64,000 nt of DNA from Romanomermis culicivorax (taxonomy: Eukaryota > Nematoda > Enoplea > Mermithida > Mermithidae), in contig CAWUHX010000288.1 of the NCBI GenBank assembly GCA_963922205.1, forward strand, positions 248,001 to 312,000, read 5' to 3'. Positions 48,101 to 59,250 of this stretch are shown here, piece by piece. Numbering within the stretch: the stretch's first letter is position 1; each line of letters begins with the position of its first letter. The notes beneath the pieces are model-generated. The model had not been told where the DNA came from. It worked only from the letters and a program-made list of their open reading frames with translations, and made no database searches. Both the position numbers and the translations under genes were made by a program.

Positions 48101-51100
48101 TTGTTTTCGTCGCTCAAGTTTCGGACAGAAATAGTTTAGTGGCTATCGACGACATACAATATAGAGCCTCAATCGGTTAGTCTAATTTGCATGAAAAATA
48201 TGCAAATCAGGTCTAGCGTTCAAAATTTGTTAAATTTTCCAACTTAATTATCAAATTTTTGACGTACTGTATCGCGGTTATGATCACTGCACCGCATTTT
48301 TGCGGAAAATCTTTTTTTTTGAGCCACCCTGTAAGCCGAACGAATTTTTCAGGCAGCGATAAACAACAGGAAACGATCCTCGACTCGCAATCTCTATTTT
48401 CATCCGACGGTCCATTGGGAACGTCGGACAGGCCGCCTTCGCCCTTCGCGTCCATCGGTCGACCGGGCGGACCCGCGTCGCCCGGCACCCGCAAACGGGG
48501 TTCTTTGTCCGGTAGCGACTTGGTGGGCAAGGGAGCCAAAGAATTGTTGCGTGTAAGGGGGCCGAAAGTTTAGTTCAAAAGTCGTACCTTAATTTTTGGC
48601 ATTATGCCGGTATCGTTCAACAAAGATTTTAGATTTCAACTGGCCAATCAAGTGACAATAACTGTTAATTGAAATGACCATAATTGGTGAATCAAGTGAC
48701 CATCACTAACCAGCCAACTGATCACAAGTTGTCAATCAACGAGTATAAATGCTGAATGAAGTGACCACGATCGGTCAATTGATTAACCATAATTAGTCGA
48801 TCAAGTGACATGAAGTGATCAATCAAGTTACTATTAACTGGTCGTTCAATTGGCCTAATTTGGTCAGTTAGTTCACAATAAATGGCCAATCCAGTGACCA
48901 CAACCAGTCAATCAAGTGACCATTAGTGATCAGTTAAGTGAGCATAACTGTCATCGAAGTTACCTGACTTGTCAGTCAAGTGACTATAATTCTTCGATAA
49001 AGTGGCCATGAGCGGTCAATCAACTGGCCACTACTGGTTGATCAAGTGACCACAAACGGTCTATCAAGTGACATCGAGTTGTCAATCACGTGAAAATTAA
49101 TACCATCGTGTTACATAATTTGTCAATGAAGTGACCATTAACTAGTCGATCATAGCCTAAGTTGACCAAATTGAGTTAAAATAACTGACCAATGGAGTTA
49201 TCATATGCGGCGTATCAGTCGACCAGTTGTGAGCATAAATACCATCAAGTGAGTTACCTAACTTGCCAATCAAATAACCATACTTGGCCGATGTAGTGAT
49301 TTTGAGAGGTCAATCAAGTGGCAATAACTGGCCAATAAATCAATCGACTGCAAATGTTCAACTGAGTGATCATTAATGGTCAATCACAGTTACCATCGAG
49401 TTACCCAACTTTTCAATCGAGTGACCATATTTGCTCAATCAAGTGACCAAAACAATACTACAATAACTGCTGAGTCAAATCGCTGCAGCTTATCAATCAA
49501 ATGACCTATGTTTACGCTTTTTAGGTGGTCATCGATTCGACTAAATGCCCGCTGGTCGCCTGCGATTTTGACCGCAATTTATGCAAATATTCTAACGTTG
49601 CGGCTGGTAATTGGCGCCAAAGTAGACAAAAAGTTGGCAATCGAGTTATCGGTATAACGCAGGATCAAAACGGAAGTAAATTTTTTTCTTTTAAAACAAA
49701 TTAATTTGTAGAATTTTTAACTACACTGTAAGTTTATCAAAATATCATTTTCATATTTTACCGGACAAGATCTAACTGTTCGAAATTACAGTATCCAGAA
49801 AGAAACCAGATTGCGTCTCGCAGAATAATTTTCAAAGTTATTGTAGATCTATACGTTGGGATGGATTCAACTGGAAGATCGATGACATGAAATCACTGAC
49901 TTTTCATCTTTTTCTCATGCTCTTCTTTAAATTTCTCGAAAATGTACACATCTGTATGGCACGGGAGACAAATAGTAAAAGTTAATATCTAGAATCTAGG
50001 GCGTACGTAGGATTTTTTTTGGTTTCACCCCTATTCAGCGAAACACACAACAGCAATTTTCAAAACAGCGATTCTCAAAACAGCGAAGTCTCAAAACAGC
50101 GAATCTCAATTCAGCGAAGTCTCAATACAGCGATTCTCAAAACAGCGAAGTATCAGAATAGATTCGAAATAACGGATTTTCAAAACAGTTATCTTTAGAA
50201 TGAAAAAATTGAGATTGGGCGGGTAGACGTTTTGGCACATGACCCATTTGGTCCTCCTTTTCGATTTGGTGGATGCTGGTTGTCACACATTTTGGCACCA
50301 ATCGCCAGATTTCTGACATGGCTTTATAGCATGTGTTTTCACGACATTACAGCTTTTTATTCTGATTTGTTTATTATTAACATATCTACATGCATGTTTC
50401 TTGTTTCTTGTTTCATTTATCGATTTATTTCTTTGAATATTCTTATTTTGTGCTACTTTTTGTATAATTTTTTTTCAGGTTGTGTACTTTTGTTCTATTT
50501 TTTATCTACTTTTTACTACATTATTTTACTTCGCATGGCTTCATCATTCGTTTTTTGTTTTGCCTTTACTGCTTAATTATTTTATTCATTTCATCTTATT
50601 TGTTTATTTCATTTTATTTTATTTATTTCATCAATTTAATTTTTTTGCAATGCAATTAAGCTGCCTACAAAACAAATTTAATGGAGAATCTTTATGATAT
50701 TTTTTTGCTTTTGTTTTTTTCGAACGTTTCGAAAAAAATGTTTTTCTTACAGAAAATTTTTTTAAGATTTTGCAATGGTCCGTTCATGCATACTCACCGT
50801 AACTGCAGCACAAAAGCATGTGAAATTTAGATGGCCAAATGGAACTAAAAATAGACTATCTCAACTAGCAAAAACGATTTTAATTTAGCTAATTTGCATA
50901 TTTATCATGAAAAAGATGTGCGCGTTTATTCTAATGCATAGAAATTTTTAGTATTCGCTGCATTGAGATTTGCTCTTCTGGGAATCGCCATATTGAGATT
51001 TCGCTGTATTGAGAATTGCTGTATTGAGACTTCGCTGTAATGAGAATCGCTGTATTGAGACTTTGCTGTAATGAGAAGCGCTGTTTTGAGTCTCGCTATT

Positions 51101-53028
51101 TTGATTTTCGCTGGGGGGGGATTGCAGAAAAGTTTTTAATCTCCATTATCTCAGTCAATAATATTGATACAAAAAATCTGAAGGTAGTTTTGAATGTTTG
51201 TCAATGAGCTTAACCATATGGAGTAAACAGTACATATTTTGGGCAAAAAAATTAGGATCATCATTACAGACATTTAAATTAAAAAGTGGGCAAAATTTTA
51301 AATAATTTTTTATAACAATATTTCAAACGACAAAATCCAAATGATGCCGATTTTTGTTGGCAAATATATCGATTACATCATCAACAACGACTGTACAATC
51401 AGAAGCATACAAAAGTGTCAATCCATTCAAACGATTTTCATTCATTGTTGAGCACAAATACGACTTGAGGAATTTCAAACTTGAAAACATTCTTTCATTT
51501 GTCACCATTGTAACTGGAATGGTTACAAAAATCTAAAAAAGCTCCATGAATAACATAAACCACTATGTTTTGATTGTTTATTCATTTTACATGTAGAAGA
51601 GTTTTTAGATTTGGATAAAATCTTTCATTACAGGCCCGTGATGTATTAATAGCTCGATTGGGCAATTTTCTGCATCATAAAATAAGCCTTCTTTTGACTT
51701 TGAGAATGCAAGCCAAAGAAACTTTTGGAAATGATCCGCTCGCAGGCATCGTTTTTCAATTTTACCTCCCGATTTTCTTTCACTGAATGGCATATCAGAA
51801 TCTGGGCCTGGTTCACCAGATTCCTCCATTACTCTAAAATTTCATATTTTTATAGTTGAAAAACCTAACCGAGTTTTTATATGAATAAAGCACTAAGTTT
51901 CGTTAAGTCTTCAAGTGATTTACCAACCTGATTTGCAATGTCTGATGGATCTTCCCGAGTTACGACATCATTGGGCGCCACATCTTCTTGAGCAGGAGAA
52001 TTGGGGGAGCTGTGTAGTGTATCTTCTGCTTCTTCCGCAAAAATTTCTAGACTTTGTGAGCTTGTGGCTTTTTGTTGTTTCATTTTTGTTGCTTTAAAAT
52101 ATGTTTCAATAGTACCTGTGTGTTTCATTATTAAGAAATGGAATTACTTACAAAAAAACGTTTTCGTGGAAAATTTACACATAGCCGGAAGTTAAGAATC
52201 GAAAAAATGCAACAGGGATTCATTACAACCGAAGTCAAAATTCAGAAAGATGGAAGCAGAATTTTGTAAAAATTTTTATTCAAATTCATTAAATTCACTA
52301 CAGTAAATATCCAGTTGGCAATTTCAACTTTTTAGACGTGTAAAAATGCATAAATTTCCATTAAATAAAACACGCCAAGGGGGGCGGCCCTTTTTCGAAT
52401 GAAAGCATCTATTTTTTTGCAGACGGCGGTTTCGCGTTCGCCCAAGTCGACCCCAAAGGTCAAAACACGACGTTCGCCTTGGCTAGCCGGCCGTTTTCGC
52501 TGGCTCAACACGCCGTTTTGACTTTCGCCTACCATTTGACCGGCCGGGCCGGTCGTTTGCGATTGTGCGATCAATCGTTCGATTCGTGTTCAGTGATTGA
52601 CGAAAATACCGAATCGACCGGCGCGGCCAGCAGCCCCGTGGGTTGGCGATCAACCGACGTGCCCTTTTTGCCGGGAGTTCATCAGGTGCCGAATTTGGAG
52701 CTTGTGTGTTAATACTTGCAAATCAGATTTTGGAAAAAATGTTGAAATTACTCTAGCGCCTTTTGGCTTCTTCGTACATTTTTCTGACGTCAATTTTTCT
52801 TACATTACAAAATTTCCCAAAATTTTGACATTGTACTTACACGTCGATTCTATAAATTGCTATGACGAATTCTAAGTTCATCAGAATTTAGGCAACTTTT
52901 ACCATATTTGGAATTTTTTTCAGTTAATATTCGTGGCTGATAAAGTAACGCCGAATTTCGTGATCGGATTGGATAACGTACAAATTTGGGACAAAACGAG
53001 ATCAGTAGAATCGGAATGCTGTAAGTGA
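45180..53028 (+). CDS. Secreted or membrane protein with two MAM domains (5' end not found)
   Basis: Exons: 45180-45362, 45482-45619, 45655-45724, 47854-48049, 48100-48175, 48353-48552, 49525-49675, 52423-52685, 52924-53020. All joins are in phase, about 458 residues. MAM domains are extracellular beta-sandwich adhesion modules. MAM1 (exons 1-5) opens DCNFDFICNWFNG and closes VAIDDIQYRAS. A Pro/Ser/Gly-rich linker with the basic site RKR (exon 6) follows. MAM2 (exons 7-9) opens ACDFDRNLCKYSN, has WRQSRQKVGN, and closes VIGLDNVQIWD. The upstream signal-peptide exon (phase 1) is not identified. The 3' end is ambiguous: a good donor at 53021, or read-through to TGA at 53026-53028 giving CCK at the terminus. 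The introns hold many repeats. I cannot name the ortholog. Confidence 0.8.
45757..46191. mobile_element. Palindromic AGCTGCAGCTTAA element in MAM gene intron 3
   Basis: The 435 bp are bounded by AGCCGGTTTCATCAAAG and its near-inverse CTTTGATGAAACTGGCT. It is built almost wholly of TTAAGCTGCAGCTCAGCTGC-like words alternating with ATATGTTATAACATCGTCG and CATATCGGGAAAG, so it can form nested hairpins. There is no coding. Confidence 0.75.
46320..46990 (+). repeat. CTAAGAACTAAAT degenerate tandem repeat with an embedded repeat B copy
   Basis: Short units of AAGAACTAAAT and AACTAAGAACTA run through 46320-46500 and 46740-46990. Between them (46500-46735) is a copy of dispersed repeat B with TTTTACTGTAGGATTTTTTA. 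MAM gene intron 3. Confidence 0.6.
47100..47770 (+). repeat. Purine-rich low-complexity tract
   Basis: A-rich DNA with AAACAAAAC and GAAAGAAAA motifs near the end of MAM intron 3. The 112-codon minus frame inside is compositional. Confidence 0.7.
48640..49515 (+). repeat. Degenerate tandem repeat of GGTCAATCAAGTGACCATAA
   Basis: About 870 bp between MAM exons 6 and 7 consist of diverged units of roughly 20-25 bp: GTCAATCAAGTGACCA plus a few variable bases (TAACTG, CGATCG, TTAGTG). Over 25 recognisable units fill nearly the whole intron. GGTCA...TGACC makes each unit partly self-complementary. Confidence 0.7.
49998..51127. mobile_element. Foldback-like element with ACAGCGATTCTCAA arms, MAM intron 7
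   Basis: The left array (50033-50192) repeats ACAGCGAAGTCTCAA and ACAGCGATTCTCAAA. The right array (50952-51113) is the inverse: TTGAGACTTCGCTGTA and TTGAGAATCGCTGTA. The outer left end GGGCGTACGTAGGATTTTTT resembles common MITE termini and the right end has a G-run. The interior is T-rich (50340-50760), with only short paired parts. No coding. Confidence 0.7.
51323..52128 (-). pseudogene. hAT transposase relic (TTF-type N-terminus, hAT C-terminus)
   Basis: Minus-strand pieces in order. 52128-51877 is an N-terminal low-complexity start (MKHTGTIETYFKATKMKQQK). 51829-51605 resembles the TTF zinc-finger region (FQKFLWLAFSKSKEGLFYD). 51547-51323 is the hAT dimerisation end (VTIPVTMVTNERMFSSLKFL, then STMNENRLNGLTLL, VVDDVIDIFANK). 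The catalytic middle of several hundred codons is absent, so it is an internally deleted copy. The C-terminal SxERxFSxLKxxKxxLRSTM pattern is diagnostic for the ZMYM1-like hAT group. It lies antisense in MAM intron 7. Confidence 0.75.
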
Positions 53029-53129
53029 AAGACCGCTTCTTAGCTTCTTCATGTGACGCAATATGCTAATGCTAAAATTTACATAACGCTCGATTTTGCT
53101 GACGTCACACTTTTTTCTTCACCTACACG

Positions 53130-53370
53130 AACTAACAAAAGTCGGAATCGGAATTGGAAAAAGATGGACAAAATTTGAAAAAAATTGAAAAAGCGAAAAT
53201 GGGAAAGAACAAACTAAAAATTACGTCAAGAGACCTAAAAAGAGTAAGAAACAAAAGATAAACAAGCATGCATAATGAAAAAAAGGAAAACAGAGAAGAA
53301 AAACAAAAAACTACAATGAAAGAGAAAAGCTTTTGAGAAAGGAAAAGAAACATTGAAACAAATAATGTTT
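53130..53370 (+). repeat. Purine-rich low-complexity tract
   Basis: GAAAAA/AAAGAG-rich DNA just past the MAM gene. The Phe-rich minus frame across it is compositional. Confidence 0.6.
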
Positions 53371-53735
53371 CCAAATTTGATACATTTTCTGATTTTCAAT
53401 TTCTAGTCGGATTTGACGTATCGAAATTTTGAAATTCTAAAGTCGGAAAGAGTCGAATCAGATTTGAATCCAGATAGAATTTGTATTTGACGTATAAATT
53501 CTATCCGAAACTTCAATTACATGTGAAGTGAATTAAATGATCAAATAAACTGATCATCTAATCTGAAGAGTTGATTCCACTTTTTTTAATTCCTGACCAA
53601 AGGTTGATCTAGAGCTTCAATTTCAGTCTGATTTAGATTTCGTACTTTTTATTTGAATCCAGATTATTTAATAATATTAAAAAGAAAACAGGATATCAAG
53701 TCTACAATGTAAATATTATGGTTTGATCAGAATTC

Positions 53736-54577
53736 TTAAGACACACTTTCTGAGAAAATTCTCTCCATACAAAGAGTTCTGATAAGTAAAAAATTAACAT
53801 CACCTGAAAATGGTGTAACTTGATGCGTTAGGAACGAAAATGATATTCATTTCGTCTGAAAATCAAAACTCGCATAGCTACAGTAGGACAAAAGTTGACA
53901 ACTTTCGATTTTTTTTAATTTTTGACATACACTTCTTTTGACTTTTGCAGGTTTAGGTACGCCAGAGATAGTGTTCTGAAAATTTACCCAGTATTAGGCT
54001 AATGAATGGACCCCTATTTACTGTAGGATTCATTAGTGGAAAGTACATATTAAGAATACAGTGGTGCTCGAAACATCAAATTTTGAGAGCAAGAATTATC
54101 ATTTTTTCACAAAAATGAATTTCCGTAATTTTTTGTCAGCAGGTAGAATACATCGAAACTATGTATCGTATACGGAAATTTTCGGTGCTTCTGAGCTTTA
54201 GCAGTATATACGGTGATTTTTGTAAAAAAATGATAATTTTTGCTCTCAAAATTTAATGTTTCGAGCATCACTGTATTCTTAATACGTAATTTGCACTAAT
54301 GAATCCTACAGCAGATTGTGGCCCATCGATTGGCTTAATATTGGGTAAATTTTCAGAACAGGATGTCTGACGTACCTAAACTTGCAAAAGGTGAAAGAAG
54401 TGCATGTCAAAAATCGAAAAAATCGAAAATTATCAACTTTTGTCCTACTGTAGCTGACAAAATGAATACACTTTTCGTTCCTAGCGCATCACGTTACAGC
54501 AGATATGTGATTTTCAGGTGATGTTAATTTTTTACTTATCACAACCATGCTGAATCCTCTCAGAAATCGTGTCTTAA
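53736..54577. mobile_element. 842-bp palindromic foldback MITE
   Basis: The two halves are inverse copies with arms of about 400 bp around a centre near 54156. Paired examples are CTACAGTAGGACAAAAGTTG (53878) with CAACTTTTGTCCTACTGTAG (54435), and GCTCGAAACATCAAATTTTG with CAAAATTTAATGTTTCGAGC. Ends TTAAGACACACTTTCTGAGA and the inverse of TTAAGACACGATTTCTGAGA begin with TTAA. The same terminus occurs at 59251 and 61319. Confidence 0.8.
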
Positions 54578-54579
54578 TT

Positions 54580-57038
54580 TATCTAAAGACTCTAATTATA
54601 GATTTCGGAATTTGACTAGATTTCAAGGTTTCAATTCCGATTTATTCAAGGGAAAATCTTGTAATTCTCGTCATCCCTCAATCCGCTAATGACGTTACTC
54701 ATACTGTAAATTTGTATAAGAAGTCAGCGGGATTTAGACTCTAAGAAGTCTCATTACTTTTTTCTCAAGTATTTTTGCGTTACATGAATTAAGTAACAAC
54801 TGTAGATATCTTTGCATAATGAAATTCTTGCTTCATTTCTCTAAAATGACATTATTGCGTGACGATGTTTCTCGAACTTGATTCCATCTTATACCTTTGT
54901 TAGAAAAAGATATTCTTTTCAATAATGATGGTCTCGCCATTTTCTGAAGGTGCAGGATCGCACGGAAATAGAGGATCCGGCTTAATTAGGCGCTTCTTAA
55001 TTAGGATAGCTTTTTATGCAAGCAAATCTTTCATTCCGTTTTTAGTATAGAAAAGAAAGCAATTTTCGAAAAATGAGACGGAAATAGTGCGACAGGCGCC
55101 TTTATTTATTGGTCACGCGATTATTTTACTGTAGGATTAAGCTACAGTATATTTTTCACTGAAAAGAGGTTTTTACTTTAGAGTTTTTGTTTCTTCAATT
55201 ATCTGTAAACTGTTAAATTCACTGGATATCAAACAAATTTCGTTACTTACCGTAGCCATCAAGTTTTCTAGCATACTCGAAAGTTACAGTAGACATCGCT
55301 ACTTTGTAGAATGCTATCACCAGTTGTCAATAAACTGCATATTTTTTCGATATCCAACCAATAAGTAAAATATAAAAATTTTATAATGCCTTATAAATTT
55401 ATATATTGTAAATTTATAATTCAAAATTTATTTATATAAAAATATAAAAAAATACAATGAGTAAAAAATTAGATTAAAATTTTCCGATTATGATTTAAGG
55501 AAAATACTTTTGCCAATCTGAAAGTTTAATTGATCAATTTTTAAGAATATTCCCTTCAATGTTTACCGCAGCATAAAGCGTTATTCTAATCGTGCGCTAT
55601 TATCCTACATTTTAGAAGCCTTTCATTGTAGCATTTTTTATATAAATATCATTAATGAAGGAAGCTGCAAAAATACATAAAATTTGCATGCTCTAGTTGC
55701 TTGGGCAACCGATTAAAAACTTCATAAATTCTGCGAAACTCTTTATGTATTAAAATTTCTATTTTTTATCTTAAAAATTAGAATAAGCAAGCTAATCATT
55801 CTGACGTCATCAAAGCTACCTGTGTGGTCGTCGTCAGATTTCATTATTTTGAAATAATAGCTGGAAAATAGGAATGAAGTGTATCCAATGCTTCGGGGAT
55901 TCTATAACATCGGGTTTTCTTGACTTTTTTACCCCGCAAAATTAACACATGGCTTGAAGTTCAAATTAATGAAGCTAACTAAAGATTTTATGATTTTGCG
56001 TTACGTTGTTATTTCACAATTTTTTTTCTTATATATTCTCGTTCAGTCAACGCTTAATGGAAGAGAAAAGGATGAAAGATCCACATGGATGAAATGTTGA
56101 TCATTATTTCAAGTGATCTTGAGTTATTTTTCGTTTGGATCGAGATGTGAATTAATAAACTTTCCTTTTCTAATTAGAATGACATCATTTTTGAGTATTA
56201 TGCGGAAAACAATATCAAACTTTCGGTTGTATGTTAATTTCACAAAGGGTACGATTGCATTATTGAATTTGCACGTTTTATTTCACACTCTCGTTACTGT
56301 AGTAGTTTGTGCTTATACACAGTGAACCGTTACTTTTGATACCGTTGAGATAATTTGCATATGATACGCTTTATTATTGATAATGAGTAGAAATTTAGAA
56401 TATTGGGATGTTGATGTCGAATTCACGGATTTCGACTTATATAACATGATCAGTATTGATATCTAAGCAATTTTTGATGCAGTAATTCAAGCGACAAGAG
56501 CGGAACAGCTCCTAAATTTGCTCCTGCTCGTCAAAAATGTCATATTTTTCCATCGTATTTTTTCGAATGAGTAAAATATCGTAGTATCATCAAATGATGT
56601 TTTTTCCCATTTTTGCAATGTGCAGTTGACGAAGTTTATTGTAGCTACAGTATTCTGACTAATTGTTGCTTAGTCTTAGAGTAAGTCTTAGATAAATAAT
56701 CATTTCTTTTTACTTAGTACATACATGTCGTCCTTGTGAGGGTCTTGTGAAAACAGTTCGCAGTATAGATGAACCACTGCAATCCTTCAGATGAATCATT
56801 TACTGTAGTTTTACTTCTATTTCAACTCAATTTTGTTGTTGTAGAACTTGTGCTAAATTCGCAATGATCCAATTAACTAATCAACGTGTAGGAATTTAAC
56901 AATGTGATATACTGATATGAAGCTTCAGTTTTCAATTTCTGCATGAAATCACGTTTAGTGCGTACCTTACTGTAATATAGTCCTTCAAATTTTTATAGAC
57001 ATATCAAAGTTGTACCTGCTTATCAAAAACGTATATAC
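54580..57038. other. Non-coding stretch, no gene seen
   Basis: AT-rich, with a very AT-rich patch at 55370-55460 and scattered TACTGTAG words. No exon with splice logic and no clear repeat boundary. Confidence 0.45.
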
Positions 57039-58394
57039 TCTGAAGTAGTTATACGGGCCCGTACAAGGGGTACACAAAAGATATACCTATCAAAGTTTGC
57101 CGTCTTAACTGTGTGGGGTGATACAGGAGGTGTGTAGAGAGTACAGCTGACAATCTGAATTCGTATAACATGTGGGGCGATGCAGGGGGTGTAGAAAGTA
57201 TGGTCGATGCTGTAATATGATCCAAATTTTGTTAAGCATGTGGGGCGATACAGGGTGTACAAAGTATGCCCCAAGTTTCAATGGATAAAATTCAATCTCA
57301 ATGTTCCTCGACCAACTAGGACATTAAAATTGATGATGTGATGTCTCCCAAAGAATTGAAAAAACGCTTGAGGGTGATAGAATCTAATGATCTAACAGTT
57401 TTACTCATTTATTTTCCAAACTTTTCACAAAAAATTTTGTTCAGGAGTCATTTTTTACATATTTTGGACACATTTTTTGATGATTCCCTATGCTTAAGCA
57501 TTGTTTTTGGGACACGTTTTTTACTGTGTTGGGACAAGATTTTCCATATGTTTTGTTTTAAAATGTGTGCGGAAACGTGTAAAGCGTGTTCTGAAAACTA
57601 TAGGGAATTATCAAAAAACGTGTCCTGAATACATGAAAAATGTGTGTTTTGTGAGAAAACTTTGTAAAAAATGAGTAAAACTATTAGATCGTTAGGTTCT
57701 TTGACCCTCTGGCATTTTTCCAAATTTTTTCACATAAAATTTTGTTCAGGACACACTTTTTACATATTTGGGACACATTTTTTGATTATTCTCTATGCTT
57801 AAGCATTGTTTTCGCGACACGATTTTCACTATTTTTTAGAACATTTTTAGAACAAAACGTATAGAAAATCGTGCCCTGAAACAGTGAAAAACTTGTCCTG
57901 AAAACAATGCTCAAACATCTGGAATAACCAAGAAATCTGTCGTGAATATGTAAAAAGTGTGTCCCAAACAAAGTTTTTTGTGAAAATTTTGTAAAAAATG
58001 AGTAAAACCGTTAGGTCATTAGGTTCTATGACCCTCAGGCATTTTTTAAATTTTTTTTGAGACATTGTATCATCAATTTTAACGCCCGAGTCAGGCGAGG
58101 AACATTGAGGTCGAATTTAACCCATTGAAGCTTAGGACGTACTTTCTACATAGAAATTAAATTTTACACGTTAAGGCTTCAGGTGTACTTTTTACATGAA
58201 AGTCGAATTTTACTGGTTGAAGCTTTTGGCGTACTTTTTATGAGGAAGTTGAATTTTACACGTTGAAGCTTTGGGCGTACTTTGTAGACCCCTGTATCGC
58301 CCTGCACAGTTAAGGCGGCAAACTTTGATGTATGTGTTTTGTACAGGGGTATCCTTTGTTTACCTCCTGTACGGGCCTGTAGAACTACTCTCTG
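57039..58394. mobile_element. 1.36-kb element, two tandem palindromes between long inverted repeats
   Basis: Outer arms: AGTAGTTATACGGGCCCGTA at left, the inverse of AGTAGTTCTACAGGCCCGTA at right; both are followed inward by ATCAAAGTTTGCCG and GGGGCGATACAGG. Within lie two hairpins side by side (about 57400-57680 and 57720-58040), each with TGTTCAGG, GGACACATTTTTTGA and CTATGCTTAAGCATTGTTTT. 58100-58290 has TTGAAGCTTNNGGCGTACTTT units. A second copy begins at 63127. No coding. Confidence 0.75.
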
Positions 58395-58399
58395 GTTAC

Positions 58400-59250
58400 A
58401 TCATTTTCGATTTAAAGGCATCACAATGTGTCAATATACACGCACACTTTAATTTTTGACTTGTGAAACTCACACTATAACAGTTGTGAGTTTTTCAGAG
58501 ATTGCTTCTCTAAGTTCTACATTGAACATAATGCACTTTTCCGCCCAGAAATCCGATTTGCATCAAAATCTTCTTTGAAAAAAGTTTCTCGATATATGCA
58601 AATAATAAGTTGACTTGTAACACTCTTAGATATGATAATTTTAGACTTTTGTAACTTTCTGTAAGACGATTATGGAAATCTTTTATAAAAGTAAGCTTTT
58701 TTCCGCATTTGGAGGCTTCAATATGTGTCCCGATTTTTTTTGCTGAGAAAAGTACACATTTTCCCTCAAAATATGGTGAACATAATTTACCTGTTTATTA
58801 GCCAATTAGGGCTGAAAATTTTTCACCTCATTTGTGCCTCATTTCGCATACAATAAAAATCTCCATCGTGACACAACATTAGTGCTTTCATAGCCAATTA
58901 GGTTGCAGATAAGCTAAAAAAGAGCATTTGTGCTCCGAAAAGCCTTTCGATCATTATGAGTTTAGATTTTTTGCATCTTTTTAGTCTATTGCAGGAAAAA
59001 TGTTTGAGAAAATCGTGATGTTTATGGGACGCTATGCTTCTACAGTAAAAATTCGACATTCATTAAAGGCTAGAATAAATGTTACAATATTATTAGATAG
59101 CATCATTAAATTAGCATATAAAGCATATTTGTTAATATTGCATTCATTTCCAGTTTGGTGACTGTGAACAAGGAAAATCCGGTGTAGGTAAACCAAAATT
59201 TTCCAAACTTTAGCCGCGCATAACTCAGTCAAAAATTGAGGTACGAAATT
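58400..59250. other. Non-coding stretch, no gene seen
   Basis: AT-rich sequence without exon-like frames or a clear repeat. Confidence 0.4.

Noticed and set aside
56046..56056. Acceptor GTTCAG followed by a three-codon tail that could end the MAM gene
   Set aside because: In phase but far away and too short to distinguish from chance; the nearby TGA at 53026 is at least as likely.
57338..58065. Protein-like frames (MMSPKELKKRLRVIESND and inverse copies)
   Set aside because: The same string appears on both strands of a palindrome and again at 63.7-63.9 kb, so it reflects the repeat rather than a gene.
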